This document shows positions 18,593 through 28,048 of a stretch of 64,000 nt of DNA, piece by piece. A model generated the notes under the pieces. The model had not been told where the DNA came from. It saw only the letters and a list, made by a program, of their open reading frames with translations, and made no database searches. The translations under genes and the position numbers were made by a program. The DNA lies in assembly GCF_020531905.1 (NCBI RefSeq), contig NZ_JAJAWG010000012.1:1-64000 (forward strand), read 5' to 3'. How positions within the stretch are numbered: position 1 is the stretch's first letter; each line of letters opens with the position of its first letter. This DNA is from Deefgea salmonis. GTDB lineage: Bacteria; Pseudomonadota; Gammaproteobacteria; Burkholderiales; Chitinibacteraceae.

Positions 18593-19186
18593 ATGTCACG
18601 GATTTTAATTATTAATGCAGCAAAAGAATTTGGGCATTCCAAGGGGCGATTGAATCAAACCTTGAGTGATTTCGCACAGAGCACCTTGCAAGCGCAAGGA
18701 CATGAAATTCAAGTGAGTCATATTGATCATGGGTATGAGCTTGAAGCTGAGATTAATAAGCTGCTGTGGGCAGATACCGTCATTTATCAAATGCCTGCAT
18801 GGTGGATGGGCGCGCCGTGGATTTTGAAAAAATACATTGATGAAGTTTTTACCGCAGGGCATGGTCAGCTTTATCACAGTGATGGTCGCTCACGCTCGCA
18901 TCCTGAGCAAAAATATGGATCGGGTGGATTATTGCAAGGCAAAACATACCTACTCTCTGTGACGTGGAATGCGCCAATGAGTGCTTTTACCGAAAAAAAT
19001 GATTTTTTTGCCGGTGCGGGGGTCGATGCGGTGTATTTACCGTTTCATAAGGCAAATGAATTTTTGGGAATGAGCGCATTGCCGACGTTTATTTGTTTTG
19101 ATGTGATGAAGCAGCCGGATATTGCGGGTGATCTTTTGCGCTATCAGCAACATTTGCAGCAGTATTTCGGCACCGTTGACGTTTGA
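18593..19186 (+). CDS. mdaB: NAD(P)H quinone oxidoreductase MdaB
   Basis: A 197-aa flavodoxin-fold quinone reductase. It closely follows E. coli MdaB along its length: ILIINAAKEFGHS at the start, then ADTVIYQMPAWWMGAPW, KKYIDEVFTAGHG, KYGSGGL, and NAPMSAFTEK. It reduces quinones by two electrons, limiting oxidative stress. AAGGA lies five bases before the ATG. The last codons and stop (GTT GAC GTT TGA) lie inside a relic of the TIR element, so the C terminus is supplied by the repeat. Confidence 0.94.
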   Translation: MSRILIINAAKEFGHSKGRLNQTLSDFAQSTLQAQGHEIQVSHIDHGYELEAEINKLLWADTVIYQMPAWWMGAPWILKKYIDEVFTAGHGQLYHSDGRSRSHPEQKYGSGGLLQGKTYLLSVTWNAPMSAFTEKNDFFAGAGVDAVYLPFHKANEFLGMSALPTFICFDVMKQPDIAGDLLRYQQHLQQYFGTVDV

Positions 19187-19234
19187 CCCCCCGCCGCATC
19201 AACGCGGCGAGCAAGCTCAATGTCAACAGACCTT
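19175..19234. repeat. Relic of the MITE-like element
   Basis: Begins GTTGACGTTTG and ends TGTCAACAGACC, matching the two termini of the element at 12213-12497. Only about 60 bp remain, so it is an internally deleted copy. Confidence 0.65.
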
Positions 19235-19332
19235 GGTTTGAATTCATCGTATTGAGCGCGCCGCCGTATCGCTACGGCGGTTTTTTGGCTTTGCCAAAAG
19301 CAAAGCCATGACTGATGACACGATGGTGGAAC

Positions 19333-19635
19333 TTAAAATTTTTCGCCGCGCAGTACACGAACTTCACTAAGCCATTGCACCAAAGCGAAGTGCGCGCCAA
19401 ATTGATGATGCACTGCTTGGGCTAATTGCTCGGCTTGGTAAGTTTCGATAATGAGCTCAATTTGAATATTTTCATTGGCATCAAAATTGCCATGTTTTTC
19501 ACCGTGCTCACCATTGCCGCGTGCGGCAATAATCGTCCAGCCCCGAATTGATTTGGCTTCAAATAGGGCAATTAAATCATTTTCAAGAACCGCTTCGGCA
19601 ACGATGGTCAGTAGTGTTCGGGTATGGAAAGTCAT
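19333..19635 (-). CDS. sbtB: SbtB-like PII protein
   Basis: A 100-aa PII-like protein (LLTIVAEAVLENDLIALF, then WTIIAARGNGEHGEKHG with the nucleotide-loop-like segment, and VRVLRGEKF at the end). It lies eight bases after the SbtA-type permease, the arrangement seen in cyanobacteria, where SbtB binds adenyl nucleotides and controls SbtA. AAGGA before the ATG at 19635 overlaps the sbtA stop region. Assignment rests on both fold and context. Confidence 0.82.
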   Translation of the reverse strand: MTFHTRTLLTIVAEAVLENDLIALFEAKSIRGWTIIAARGNGEHGEKHGNFDANENIQIELIIETYQAEQLAQAVHHQFGAHFALVQWLSEVRVLRGEKF

Positions 19636-19643
19636 CACAGTCC

Positions 19644-20582
19644 TTAAGCGGCGTAGCCAGCAAATTGATGATAGAGCGGTACGCCCACCAGGATATTAAA
19701 CGGGAACGTCACGCCCAGTGCGGCACCCAGCGATAATGCCGGATTAGCTTGGGGTAAAGCCATGCGCATTGCCGCTGGTGCTGCAATATACGATGCCGAT
19801 GCCGCCAAAATCGCCATCAAGGTTAAGCCGCCCAGCGAGAGCCCCATTAACAAGCCAAAACCAATACCGACCCAGCTGAGTAGTAGCGGTAAAATAATCC
19901 CGATGCTGAGGACCAGCAAACCTTGCTGGCGTAAAATCCCCATTTTCCCAGCAACGACTAAGCCCATTTCAAGTAAAAACAGCGTTAATACCGGTTTGAA
20001 CAAATCGATATACAACAAATCAAGCGGCTTAATGCCCTCTGGCCCAGCTAGCGCGCCGATGAGTAAACCGCCCATCAGTAGCACCATGCTTTTGCCAAGA
20101 AAGACTTCGTGTAATAGCTTGCGCCAGCCATGACCCGATTGGGCGGCATTGGGACCGAGCCGAGCGAGCACGACGCCAATCATCAGTGCCGGCATTTCAA
20201 GTAGCACTAAAAATAAAGTGGTTTGTGGCTCAAAGCTAATTTGTTTTTGCGACAGAAAAGCCACCCCAACAGCATAAGTGACGACCGACACCGAGCCATA
20301 ATGCGCCACCATACTGGCGGCATCGACTTGGCTGAGTTTGGTGCGTAGCAGTGGATAAATCAGCAATGGAATTAGCGCCCCCATCGTGATGACCAACGCT
20401 GCTTGTGGCAATAGCGTCAAAATCGGCTGTTTGGCGAGAATTAAGCCGCCTTTAATGCCGATGGCCAGCAACAAAAAAACCGAGAGTGTTTCATATAATG
20501 CGCTGGGTAATTTTAAATCTGATTTTGCCAAGCCAGCAGCTAAGCCAAGCAAGAAAAACAGCACAACGGGATCGATTTGCAT
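19644..20582 (-). CDS. sbtA: SbtA-type sodium-dependent bicarbonate transporter
   Basis: A 312-aa membrane protein of the SbtA family (PF05982 type), about ten hydrophobic helices in two inverted halves. Family-like segments include AIGIKGGLILA near 45 and YGSVSVVTYAVGVAFL near 105. The C-terminal half ends with APAAMRMALPQANPALSLG. It imports bicarbonate, or possibly a related anion, with sodium. It is paired with an SbtB-like PII gene. I chose the ATG at 20582 (MQIDPVV); an in-frame TTG lies upstream. Confidence 0.88.
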   Translation of the reverse strand: MQIDPVVLFFLLGLAAGLAKSDLKLPSALYETLSVFLLLAIGIKGGLILAKQPILTLLPQAALVITMGALIPLLIYPLLRTKLSQVDAASMVAHYGSVSVVTYAVGVAFLSQKQISFEPQTTLFLVLLEMPALMIGVVLARLGPNAAQSGHGWRKLLHEVFLGKSMVLLMGGLLIGALAGPEGIKPLDLLYIDLFKPVLTLFLLEMGLVVAGKMGILRQQGLLVLSIGIILPLLLSWVGIGFGLLMGLSLGGLTLMAILAASASYIAAPAAMRMALPQANPALSLGAALGVTFPFNILVGVPLYHQFAGYAA

Positions 20583-20800
20583 GTAGGAATGTTTCTTATT
20601 TATTGGCAATATTTACGAATTTACTACATTTTAAGAAAATAAAAAACATATAAAAACAAAGGGTATTGTCGCCATTCAATGAGACAAAAATACGTAGTTA
20701 AAATTAGGATATAGGCATGTTTTAGAGGGGCTGAATTTCAATTCATGTGCAAGCCAATTGCTTGCTGTTGATGCGCTTGATCGGTGCAAAATGCAATACA

Positions 20801-20832
20801 AAATGCCGCTCATTATTACAATGAGCGGCATT
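20801..20832 (-). terminator. Terminator of the PEP-CTERM gene
   Basis: Stem ATGCCGCTCATT/AATGAGCGGCAT with a short loop, downstream of the minus-strand gene; a T-rich stretch follows on that strand. Confidence 0.8.
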
Positions 20833-20894
20833 GAATTTGATTGGGCGTTGAGGGCGAAATCGAAGATGACGCGATGAATGTGGGTCCGCTCAAA

Positions 20895-21596
20895 TTAGTG
20901 CGTATGCAGTAATTTTCGGCGGCGGGCCGCGAGTAAGCCAACTAAGCCGATCCCCATCAAAGCATAGGTTTCTGGTTCTGGAACCGGTGCCACGCTGTCC
21001 ACGCGGACATTATCCAGATAAGTGCCGTAGGTATCGGCAGTACCGGTAGCTTTAAAGACTAAATAGCTAGTACCCGTAGTGCCGCCCAGCACGTTTGCAC
21101 TAAAGGTATGCCAAACATTGCTGCTACCCCCAGCGCCGGGGGATAGATTGGCGATCATACTGCCAGGGGCTGCTGCTGCGATAATGTTGGCAGCGGTTGC
21201 GCCAGCGCTGAGGGTGTTAACCCAAAAAGCTTGTAAACCATTGGTGGCGGCACTGGTGTTGAGACGAGCGGCATAATCAAAGCTTAAGTTGTAATTTTGA
21301 CCGTTTGTAGTGCCGATCGATTGCGCCATGGTGCTGTTGGTGTTGGTGGACGTGGAGCCAGTGTTCGTATGGCTATCGAGTTCAACAAACTTCGTGCCGT
21401 CCGAAGCTAGGCCAGCGACACCGTTTTGAACTTCAATCCCTGTGCCAGCAAGGGTTGACCAGGTACCATTGATGCTCTGAAAGACCGACCAACTCCCTGC
21501 TGCAACGGCGGAGTCTTCAAAACTACCATTGGTTACTAAATTGGCCTGCGCTAGAGCAGGGGCAGACAAAAGTAAAGCAATCAGGATGTTACGCAT
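20895..21596 (-). CDS. PEP-CTERM sorted exoprotein
   Basis: A 233-aa secreted protein. It has an N-terminal signal peptide (1-18, ALAQA), a Ser/Thr/Gly/Asn-rich beta domain starting NLVTNGSFED (DUF642/carbohydrate-binding style), and a C-terminal PEP-CTERM signal: VPEPETYALMG, a hydrophobic helix, and RRRK. An exosortase encoded elsewhere should cleave and anchor it. GGAG precedes the ATG. Confidence 0.92.
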   Translation of the reverse strand: MRNILIALLLSAPALAQANLVTNGSFEDSAVAAGSWSVFQSINGTWSTLAGTGIEVQNGVAGLASDGTKFVELDSHTNTGSTSTNTNSTMAQSIGTTNGQNYNLSFDYAARLNTSAATNGLQAFWVNTLSAGATAANIIAAAAPGSMIANLSPGAGGSSNVWHTFSANVLGGTTGTSYLVFKATGTADTYGTYLDNVRVDSVAPVPEPETYALMGIGLVGLLAARRRKLLHTH

Positions 21597-21998
21597 GGGA
21601 AGCTCCAGTGCAGGTCAATGAAGTTGGTAATATTGCCGATTGGTTGTCAGCATTCAAGGCCGATGGTCATTCATGAGTGAGGAGCACTCAAGTCGGTGTT
21701 ATCCCGTGCTGACAGTGCAATTCACCAAGCTTTCTTTGTTGTTTTACTGTGATGAGCGATCGATCGCCGCGCAAGTGTGCTGCTGATTTATTTGTCGATC
21801 CAAATAATGCTTACGGCATGTTTTGGATTTGAAAGACACTGTGTAGAAAATGCACGCAGTGAGGGAAATGCGAGTCGATGTCAGTTTTGAGTAGGCTCAG
21901 GCTTTCTGATTAACGGTCGAGAATTCACGCCGATACCGCGTTTTTTGCGGTCGATTGAGGTTGATACAAAAAAAGAGTCGGATTTGAATTATTGTCAG

Positions 21999-22047
21999 GG
22001 GTATATATAAATAGCGCTTTAAATAAAAGGCGTGTAGCGATATACCC
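21999..22047. repeat. 49-nt palindromic repeat, copy 6
   Basis: Ends are GGGTAT and ATACCC, arms TAGCGCTTT/AAGGCG. It lies 15 bases downstream of the zinc-ribbon protein gene, within a 465-base gap that holds no other feature I can see. Confidence 0.75.
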
Positions 22048-22061
22048 TATATAAGCAATGG

Positions 22062-22835
22062 TTAGCGCCAATGCCAAGCGCAACCCGTGGCGAGTGCGAG
22101 TAAATAAACTGGCCAGCTCAACCCGAGTAAAAATAACAGTAAAAGGGTTAAGACGGCGCCAACACACCATGCAGGTAAATTCTCACTGAACGACGCGTTG
22201 GGCTTGGGCGAGCGGAAAAAATCGTCGATGCTTTGTGTGGTTGCGCTGGGCTGGGGTGAGTCGGCGGCGTAGCGAATCGCATCAACTTGGCCGTTGGCGG
22301 CATCGACTCTGGCTTGGCGTTCGGTTTCAGCCTGTACATATTGCTGGCCGCCCGCTTCCATCCATTCAGCCAAAATACTAAATTCGCCCCCATCGAGCCA
22401 AACACCATGCTCGCGGCATTCATCGACAATCACCGCAATGTGCTGGCTAAAAGCCCGACGATTCATCATTTTATGGCAAGCAGGGCAGGGTTTATAGCGT
22501 ACGACTTCAGGTTTGATGCGCGCAATGATGATTTGTCGAATTCGCCCATGATTGATTTCGCGCACTTGCGCGGCCACATGGTCGAGCACGATCGGCAGCG
22601 CGCCGGGTGAAAAATGCAGCCCTTTACAACTCGGGCAATGGCCGACCGTGGTCTGTTGTACGCCTAATTGTAAGAGTTGCAGATCACCGCAGCGATTAGG
22701 GCAATGTAATTCACTGTGCTCAGCCAGTATTTTGAAATCGCGGATGGCCAGTAAATCAACCGCATTATATAAACCGCAATAGCTGCAAACGAGTTGGTCA
22801 ACGGGCAATGCTGCGCCGCATCCGGTGCAATTCAT
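22062..22835 (-). CDS. Zinc-ribbon membrane protein
   Basis: A 257-aa protein. It has a zinc ribbon at the start (CTGCG...CSYCG, 3-21), a second cysteine group (CPNRCGD and CPSCKGLHFSPG, about 46-75) and a third zf-TFIIB-like motif (CPACHKMMNR...ECREHGVWLDGGE, about 117-150). One or two C-terminal transmembrane helices follow (about 218-255). Function unknown. AGGA precedes the ATG. Confidence 0.83.
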   Translation of the reverse strand: MNCTGCGAALPVDQLVCSYCGLYNAVDLLAIRDFKILAEHSELHCPNRCGDLQLLQLGVQQTTVGHCPSCKGLHFSPGALPIVLDHVAAQVREINHGRIRQIIIARIKPEVVRYKPCPACHKMMNRRAFSQHIAVIVDECREHGVWLDGGEFSILAEWMEAGGQQYVQAETERQARVDAANGQVDAIRYAADSPQPSATTQSIDDFFRSPKPNASFSENLPAWCVGAVLTLLLLFLLGLSWPVYLLALATGCAWHWR

Positions 22836-22964
22836 GGTGTATTCCTATAAAGCGGTGCTTATTTTTGCCGAACTGTCTTAGATAAGTACGCCCGATGGCA
22901 AAGGCGTGACCGCTTGGCGACAGCCAGCCATAATAGGCCATCACTTATTCTAGCGGAGTTTGTT

Positions 22965-24119
22965 ATGCCGATGTCAACACTGCTTAAGCCCAGCATTCAA
23001 CCCTTTTTTCCTCCACAACGCACCCTAATGGGGCCGGGGCCTTCTGATGTTTATCCTTCGGTATTGGCCGCTCAAGCCAAGCCAACGCTAGGGCATTTAG
23101 ATCCAGTGTTTGTTGGCATGATGGATGAAGTGAAGTTGTTGTTGCAGTATGCATTTCAAACACAAAACGACATGACTTTGGCGGTTTCAGCGCCGGGTTC
23201 GGCGGGGATGGAGGCGTGTTTTGTTAACTTGGTCGAGCCGGGTGAAACTGTCATCGTGTGCCGCAACGGCGTATTTGGCGAACGAATGCGACAAAACGTT
23301 GAGCGGGTCGGGGCGATTGCCGTTTTGGTCGATAGCGAATGGGGATTGCCGGTCGATCCCAATGCCGTAGAAGCCGCGCTGCAGGCCAATCCTGATGCCA
23401 AGTTTTTGGCGTTTGTTCACGCCGAAACGTCAACTGGCGCGCGATCAGATGCCAAAGCGCTGTGCGCTTTGGCCAAGCAATATGGCTGCTTGAGTATTGT
23501 GGATGCGGTGACGTCGCTCGGTGGCATTGAATTGCGCGTTGATGAATGGGGAATTGACGCGATCTATTCGGGCAGCCAAAAATGTCTATCCTGCGTGCCG
23601 GGCTTGTCACCGCTGTCGTTTTCACCTGCAGCGGTCGAAAAACTCAAAGCGCGTAAAACGCCAGTACAAAGTTGGTTTCTCGATCAAACCTTAGTGATGG
23701 CCTATTGGGGAAACGGTAGCGGGGCCAAGCGCAGTTACCACCATACCGCACCGGTGAATGCTTTATATGCTTTGCACGAGTCTTTGCGTTTATTGGCCGA
23801 AGAAGGTTTAGAGGCCGCTTGGGCGCGGCACGCGGCCATGCATCTTGAATTGCGCGATGGCTTAGAAAAACTCGGCATTGAATTTGTCGTGCCTACCGAT
23901 GCGCGTTTGCCTCAACTGAATGCGGTCTATATCCCTGCGGGGGTGGATGATGCTGCGGTCCGCAGCCAGTTGCTGCAAGACTATAATTTAGAGATCGGTG
24001 CCGGTCTTGGCGTTTTGGCCGGAAAAGCCTGGCGAATTGGTCTGATGGGCTATGCGGCGCGGCGTGAAAACATTGCTTTATTACTACAAGCATTGGGCAA
24101 TGTTTTAGCCAAAAAATAA
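22965..24119 (+). CDS. Class V aminotransferase (alanine/serine-glyoxylate type)
   Basis: A 384-aa PLP enzyme of the alanine-glyoxylate/serine-glyoxylate aminotransferase group. Visible marks: LMGPGPSDVYPSVL at 21-34, the phosphate-binding SAPGSAGMEA, IVDAVTSLGG with the PLP aspartate, and GSQKCLSCVPG holding the Schiff-base lysine. Likely transaminates glyoxylate with an amino donor. The ATG at 22965 follows GGAG. Exact substrate pair is uncertain. Confidence 0.87.
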   Translation: MPMSTLLKPSIQPFFPPQRTLMGPGPSDVYPSVLAAQAKPTLGHLDPVFVGMMDEVKLLLQYAFQTQNDMTLAVSAPGSAGMEACFVNLVEPGETVIVCRNGVFGERMRQNVERVGAIAVLVDSEWGLPVDPNAVEAALQANPDAKFLAFVHAETSTGARSDAKALCALAKQYGCLSIVDAVTSLGGIELRVDEWGIDAIYSGSQKCLSCVPGLSPLSFSPAAVEKLKARKTPVQSWFLDQTLVMAYWGNGSGAKRSYHHTAPVNALYALHESLRLLAEEGLEAAWARHAAMHLELRDGLEKLGIEFVVPTDARLPQLNAVYIPAGVDDAAVRSQLLQDYNLEIGAGLGVLAGKAWRIGLMGYAARRENIALLLQALGNVLAKK

Positions 24120-24140
24120 ATTCATGATTAGCAATCAACA

Positions 24141-24175
24141 ACGCACTGCAGATGATGATCTGCGGTGCGTTTTTT
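24141..24175 (+). terminator. Aminotransferase terminator
   Basis: Stem CGCACTGCAGAT/ATCTGCGGTGCG with a GATG loop and T6 tail. Confidence 0.9.
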
Positions 24176-24410
24176 ATTTGGCGTTAAGGATGTTGTTTTC
24201 GCTGAAAAAACACGGCGAATTGTTGATTTACTGGCCGTGTTTTGGGTTCGCGGCTCGGTGCTGATTCGTTGTCGTTGGGTAATCGCAGTGCAAAAGCGTT
24301 AAAAATGCGCTTTGCCGCGTAAATCAGCGCATAAAATGCGTGTTGAATTTCCCTATGGCGAGCATGGACGCGTACCATGTCGAGCAATAAAGCGAATTGA
24401 GGTGTAACTG

Positions 24411-24776
24411 ATGAGTACGAAATTATCTAAAGATGAAATGGCGGCGCTGGTTGAAGTCAGCCGTGGTTTGAAAAGTACCCGTTTAAGCCATACGGTATTT
24501 AAAAATGTAAAAGCCCTTACTGGGCAAAAATTAGCCGCCTATGAGCGCAAAACCGGGATTTTAAAAATCACTGATCTGGGTAAACAGACTATTTTTATGA
24601 CGCTGTGTATCGAGAGCCTGCGCCAGCTCAAAATAAATCCAACACTCAAAATCAACGGTGAAGCGTTAGCGTTTTTATTGCGTAAAGGCCATATCGAAAC
24701 GCGTGAAGGCGAAGTCGGTCATTTCATCACCACCAAAGGTGAAGAATCGCTAGTGGATATTGATTCGCAAAAATAA
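24411..24776 (+). CDS. Hypothetical protein (121 aa)
   Basis: Not recognised. A small basic, probably cytoplasmic protein with repeated Lys residues, a central hydrophobic stretch (TIFMTLCIESLRQL) and a charged C terminus. GAGGT lies upstream of the ATG, and the preceding bases have no gene. It is followed by the convergent DUF2061 gene. Confidence 0.65.
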   Translation: MSTKLSKDEMAALVEVSRGLKSTRLSHTVFKNVKALTGQKLAAYERKTGILKITDLGKQTIFMTLCIESLRQLKINPTLKINGEALAFLLRKGHIETREGEVGHFITTKGEESLVDIDSQK

Positions 24777-24876
24777 ATGCCTCGGCCCAAATGCATTTGG
24801 CGATTGAGTTTGTTTTGCTGAAGCAGCCAGAGTCTGCGATACAATTTTTGCATTCGGCTAGCCGATAGCATGATGA

Positions 24877-25113
24877 TTATGCTGCGGCATGGCCCGAGTC
24901 GATTGCTGTTGGCTCGGCAGTCTGTGCTGCAGATTGCCTGCGCCCCAAGCGATAAGCATCCCACGCTTTTTCATGGAAAAAATACGCTACGGTATTGACC
25001 ATCGGTTCAATCAAGGCCAAAAATCCGGCCATCCCCAAGCTGCCGGTGACTAAATACGCCACGCTAAATGCCACGGTAAAGTGTACTAGCGCAAAAGTCA
25101 TTGTCTTAGCCAT
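24877..25113 (-). CDS. DUF2061 membrane protein
   Basis: A 78-aa protein with two transmembrane helices. It matches DUF2061 in full: KTMTFALVHFTVAF, then a GSLGMAGFLALIEP turn and NTVAYFFHEKAWD. Function unknown. AGGA precedes the ATG, and a Fur-box-like site lies about 37 bases upstream, suggesting iron control. Confidence 0.88.
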   Translation of the reverse strand: MAKTMTFALVHFTVAFSVAYLVTGSLGMAGFLALIEPMVNTVAYFFHEKAWDAYRLGRRQSAAQTAEPTAIDSGHAAA

Positions 25114-25149
25114 GATGTCGTCCTATTGAACAGGTGGTTGATTTGCAAA

Positions 25150-25164
25150 TGATAGCTATTCTCA
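25150..25164. promoter_or_regulatory. Possible Fur box
   Basis: TGATAGCTATTCTCA matches the 7-1-7 Fur core (TGATAAT-N-ATTATCA) at 11 of 14 informative positions and sits upstream of the DUF2061 gene. Flanking AAA and TTT extend the symmetry. Confidence 0.55.
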
Positions 25165-25389
25165 TTTGATTGCGCCAGTTGAATGTAAATAAGAGCGTTA
25201 TAGATAAAAACTATTAAAATGGATTAGGGATGGTTTTTTCTAGCATCTAAAAATGCCAAATTGTCTATGAAATTAGACAGCGGCTCAGCGAATTCAATTG
25301 AATGGACAGTGATGCTTTACAATCAAAAAAATGAGCATTCACCTCGACTCTTTGATATCGATAGCGAGTAATCAACGTGGGCCAGCACG

Positions 25390-27030
25390 ATGAATTGGCC
25401 CGCGTTGTTATTATTTAGCTGTGCGCTATTCACCCTCGTTTTAGCGCTGTATACCGCGCGACGTCAGGCGTTCCCCGCTAAATTTTATTACGTGTGTATG
25501 TTGCTCGCTTCGGCTTGGTGGAGTGGTGCTGCGGGGATGGAAAACTGGCAAAGCGCGGCAGTAGATAAAATTCTGTGGGCCAAACTCGCTTGGCTCGGCA
25601 TCGTCACAGTCCCCTGCTATTGGACCTTATTTGTTTGGGCCTATGTTAAAGGCGATGACCGTCGACCGACTTGGCTGGGCCAATTGGCGCTGTGGTTGAT
25701 GCCACTACTCACTTGCCTGATTGCTTTTACTAATGACCAGCATCATTGGCTGTATGTGAGCACAATACCGGTTAGCGATGCGCTAGGTGCGGCGATTCGC
25801 TATCAACATGGGCCATGGTTTTATTTATGCGCCTTGTATTTATATGGCTATATGACCTTGAGCATGCTGGTCATTATTAATGCGCTGGCCCGCGCCAATG
25901 CCTTGTACCGTCAGCATTATCTTGGCTTAGCGGTCGCGATGGCGATTCCATGGTTAGCCAATGCCGCGCATTTAACCGGTTTGGTCACGCTGTTTGATTT
26001 TGATCCAACACCATTTAGTTTTTTAATTATGGGTGGGATTTTTTATTGGCTGATTACCCATCGGCAATGGTTTGATTTATTGCCGATCGCGCATGATGCG
26101 TTGTTTGATGCCATTCCTGATGCGGTTTTGGTGGTGGACGATCAGCAGCAGATCGCCAGACTGAATCACGCCGCGCAAGCGTTACCGAATATGCCAGCCA
26201 ACGCCATTGGCCTGCCACTCAAATTACTGCCGTATTTTGACAATTTATTACCAACGTTATGGGATCGACTGCTGCCGGTTGAGTTTGAACTGCAATTGGG
26301 CGATGCGTATTACGATTTGCGCTCGGTCACTATCTATTATTTGCAGCAACCGATTGGCTTATTGCTGGTGCTGCGTAATATCACCCACCACAAGCACGGG
26401 CAGATTGCTTTGCAGCAAGCACTGCTTTCACTGGAAGCGCAATTGGAATCAAACGCGCAACTGCAACAGCAGCTCCACCAAGCGGCGATTCTTGATCCAT
26501 TAACCCATTTGCACAATCGGCGCTTTCTAGACGAAATCACGCCAAGTTTGCTGTCAACGAATACGCGCAAACAGCAAGCATTAAGCTTGGTGATGATGGA
26601 TTTAGATTTTTTTAAAACCATTAATGATCATTACGGACACGCTGCTGGTGACGAAGTTTTGCGGCATATGGCGCAATTATTGCGCCGATATACGCTGCAA
26701 AGTGATGTGCTGTTTCGTTTAGGTGGCGAAGAGTTTTTAGCTATTTTGCCCGACACCACCGCAATGCAAGCACTGCGGCACACTGAAGTTTGGCGTGAGC
26801 AATTGCTCGCACAACCAGCGCTAGTCAATGGCACGCCAATGCCGGTGACTTTTTCGGCGGGGATTGTCGAGGTCGCCTATGCCAGCAATACCTTTGATAC
26901 CGCCATTGCTTATGCCGATATGGCGCTGTATCGGGCCAAAGACGCCGGCCGCAATCGCAGTGAATTAGCCAGCCCGACCAGCAAGCTGCTGATTCAGTCA
27001 GTGCGCGATACATCTGCCATCATTGACTAA
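25390..27030 (+). CDS. 7TM-PAS-GGDEF diguanylate cyclase
   Basis: A 546-aa membrane signalling protein. Seven hydrophobic helices fill the first ~220 residues (the 7TM module found at the N terminus of some histidine kinases, HisKA_7TM type). A PAS domain follows (about 235-325, IPDAVLVVDDQQQIARLN), then a coiled linker and a GGDEF domain with GGEEF at 445-449. The I-site position reads LQSD rather than RxxD, so product inhibition through that site is unlikely. Should make cyclic di-GMP. No ribosome site is obvious. Confidence 0.88.
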   Translation: MNWPALLLFSCALFTLVLALYTARRQAFPAKFYYVCMLLASAWWSGAAGMENWQSAAVDKILWAKLAWLGIVTVPCYWTLFVWAYVKGDDRRPTWLGQLALWLMPLLTCLIAFTNDQHHWLYVSTIPVSDALGAAIRYQHGPWFYLCALYLYGYMTLSMLVIINALARANALYRQHYLGLAVAMAIPWLANAAHLTGLVTLFDFDPTPFSFLIMGGIFYWLITHRQWFDLLPIAHDALFDAIPDAVLVVDDQQQIARLNHAAQALPNMPANAIGLPLKLLPYFDNLLPTLWDRLLPVEFELQLGDAYYDLRSVTIYYLQQPIGLLLVLRNITHHKHGQIALQQALLSLEAQLESNAQLQQQLHQAAILDPLTHLHNRRFLDEITPSLLSTNTRKQQALSLVMMDLDFFKTINDHYGHAAGDEVLRHMAQLLRRYTLQSDVLFRLGGEEFLAILPDTTAMQALRHTEVWREQLLAQPALVNGTPMPVTFSAGIVEVAYASNTFDTAIAYADMALYRAKDAGRNRSELASPTSKLLIQSVRDTSAIID

Positions 27031-27100
27031 GGCTTGCATTTGTTCGTCAACAAGGTGAAAGTTTAACCTCGCTTGGATCACTCATACCTCGGGATCAAAC

Positions 27101-27667
27101 ATGCTAAAAAATACCATTCATAGCTACGGTAAAGTCGCTCGTTTATTGCATTGGCTCTGTGCCATCGCAGTGATTACCGCTTTGGCGTGTATTGAGCTCA
27201 AGGGGTATTTTCCCAAAGGCGATCCGTGGCGCGGTAATTTGCAAATGGCGCATATTCAAGCAGGCATCATCGTTTTTTGGTTGGTAATCCCACGCTTTAT
27301 TTGGCGCACCGCCAATCGCACGCCGCAGATTACGCCCAGCCCAGCACCCTTGATTATGAAAGTCGCCGATTTAACGCACTGGGTTTTATATGCGCTGATG
27401 TTTTGCATGCCGATTTTGGGCGTGGCCTTTATTCAAGGCTTTGGTAAGCCGGTAGATTTTTTCGGTTGGATTTTGCCAACGCTGTTCACCATGACCCCAG
27501 AAACCGCCAAAGACGTGAAAGACGTGCATGAATTTTTGGGCAATACGCTGCTGTGGTTAGTGATCTTGCACGTCGGCGCGGGGTTGTGGCATCAACGCAT
27601 TATTAAAGACGATACGATGAGCCGAATGATAGGGCCGATTCGTAACGATGATTCATCATTGCTGTAA
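27101..27667 (+). CDS. Cytochrome b561 family protein
   Basis: A 188-aa di-haem membrane cytochrome with four helices. Histidines suited to bind haem appear in RLLHWLCAIA (helix 1), QMAHIQAG (helix 2), LTHWVLYALM (helix 3) and VHEFLGNTLLWLVILHVGA (helix 4). It should pass electrons from quinol, like CybB. No partner gene is next to it. Confidence 0.9.
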   Translation: MLKNTIHSYGKVARLLHWLCAIAVITALACIELKGYFPKGDPWRGNLQMAHIQAGIIVFWLVIPRFIWRTANRTPQITPSPAPLIMKVADLTHWVLYALMFCMPILGVAFIQGFGKPVDFFGWILPTLFTMTPETAKDVKDVHEFLGNTLLWLVILHVGAGLWHQRIIKDDTMSRMIGPIRNDDSSLL

Positions 27668-27897
27668 TGCCGATCTTGCGATGGCTTAGGCCAGTTGAGC
27701 TTAGTTGCTGAGCCACGCTGGTTGGTCTGGGACTTAACAACCCGTCCAAGCGCACCGAGTGAGTCAGAGACAAACAGTTTTATCGTTTGGCTCACGATCG
27801 ATCGAGGGAGCCGCCACTGACTGCGACTGTAAAACAATGTGCCGTAGGCGCTTAAATTAAAATCATCAAACCTAATCTAAATCCCCGCAATTTGAAT

Positions 27898-27946
27898 GGG
27901 TATTGCCATCTAGCCTTTATTTTTTATAAGCTACCTAGCAATACCC
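27898..27946. repeat. 49-nt palindromic repeat, copy 7
   Basis: Ends are GGGTAT and ATACCC, with long arms (TTGCCATCTAGCCTTTAT / ATAAGCTACCTAGCAA). It lies in the 380-base gap between the cytochrome b561 and aroG genes, which otherwise holds only the aroG promoter region. Confidence 0.8.
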
Positions 27947-28048
27947 ATAGTTTGTATGATTTCCCCATTGCCAAAAGCATGACTCGTGCTCGACGGTGCA
28001 ACGCCTTCGTTTATACTCTTTGACTTTCCTCTTTTGATCGACTTCACG

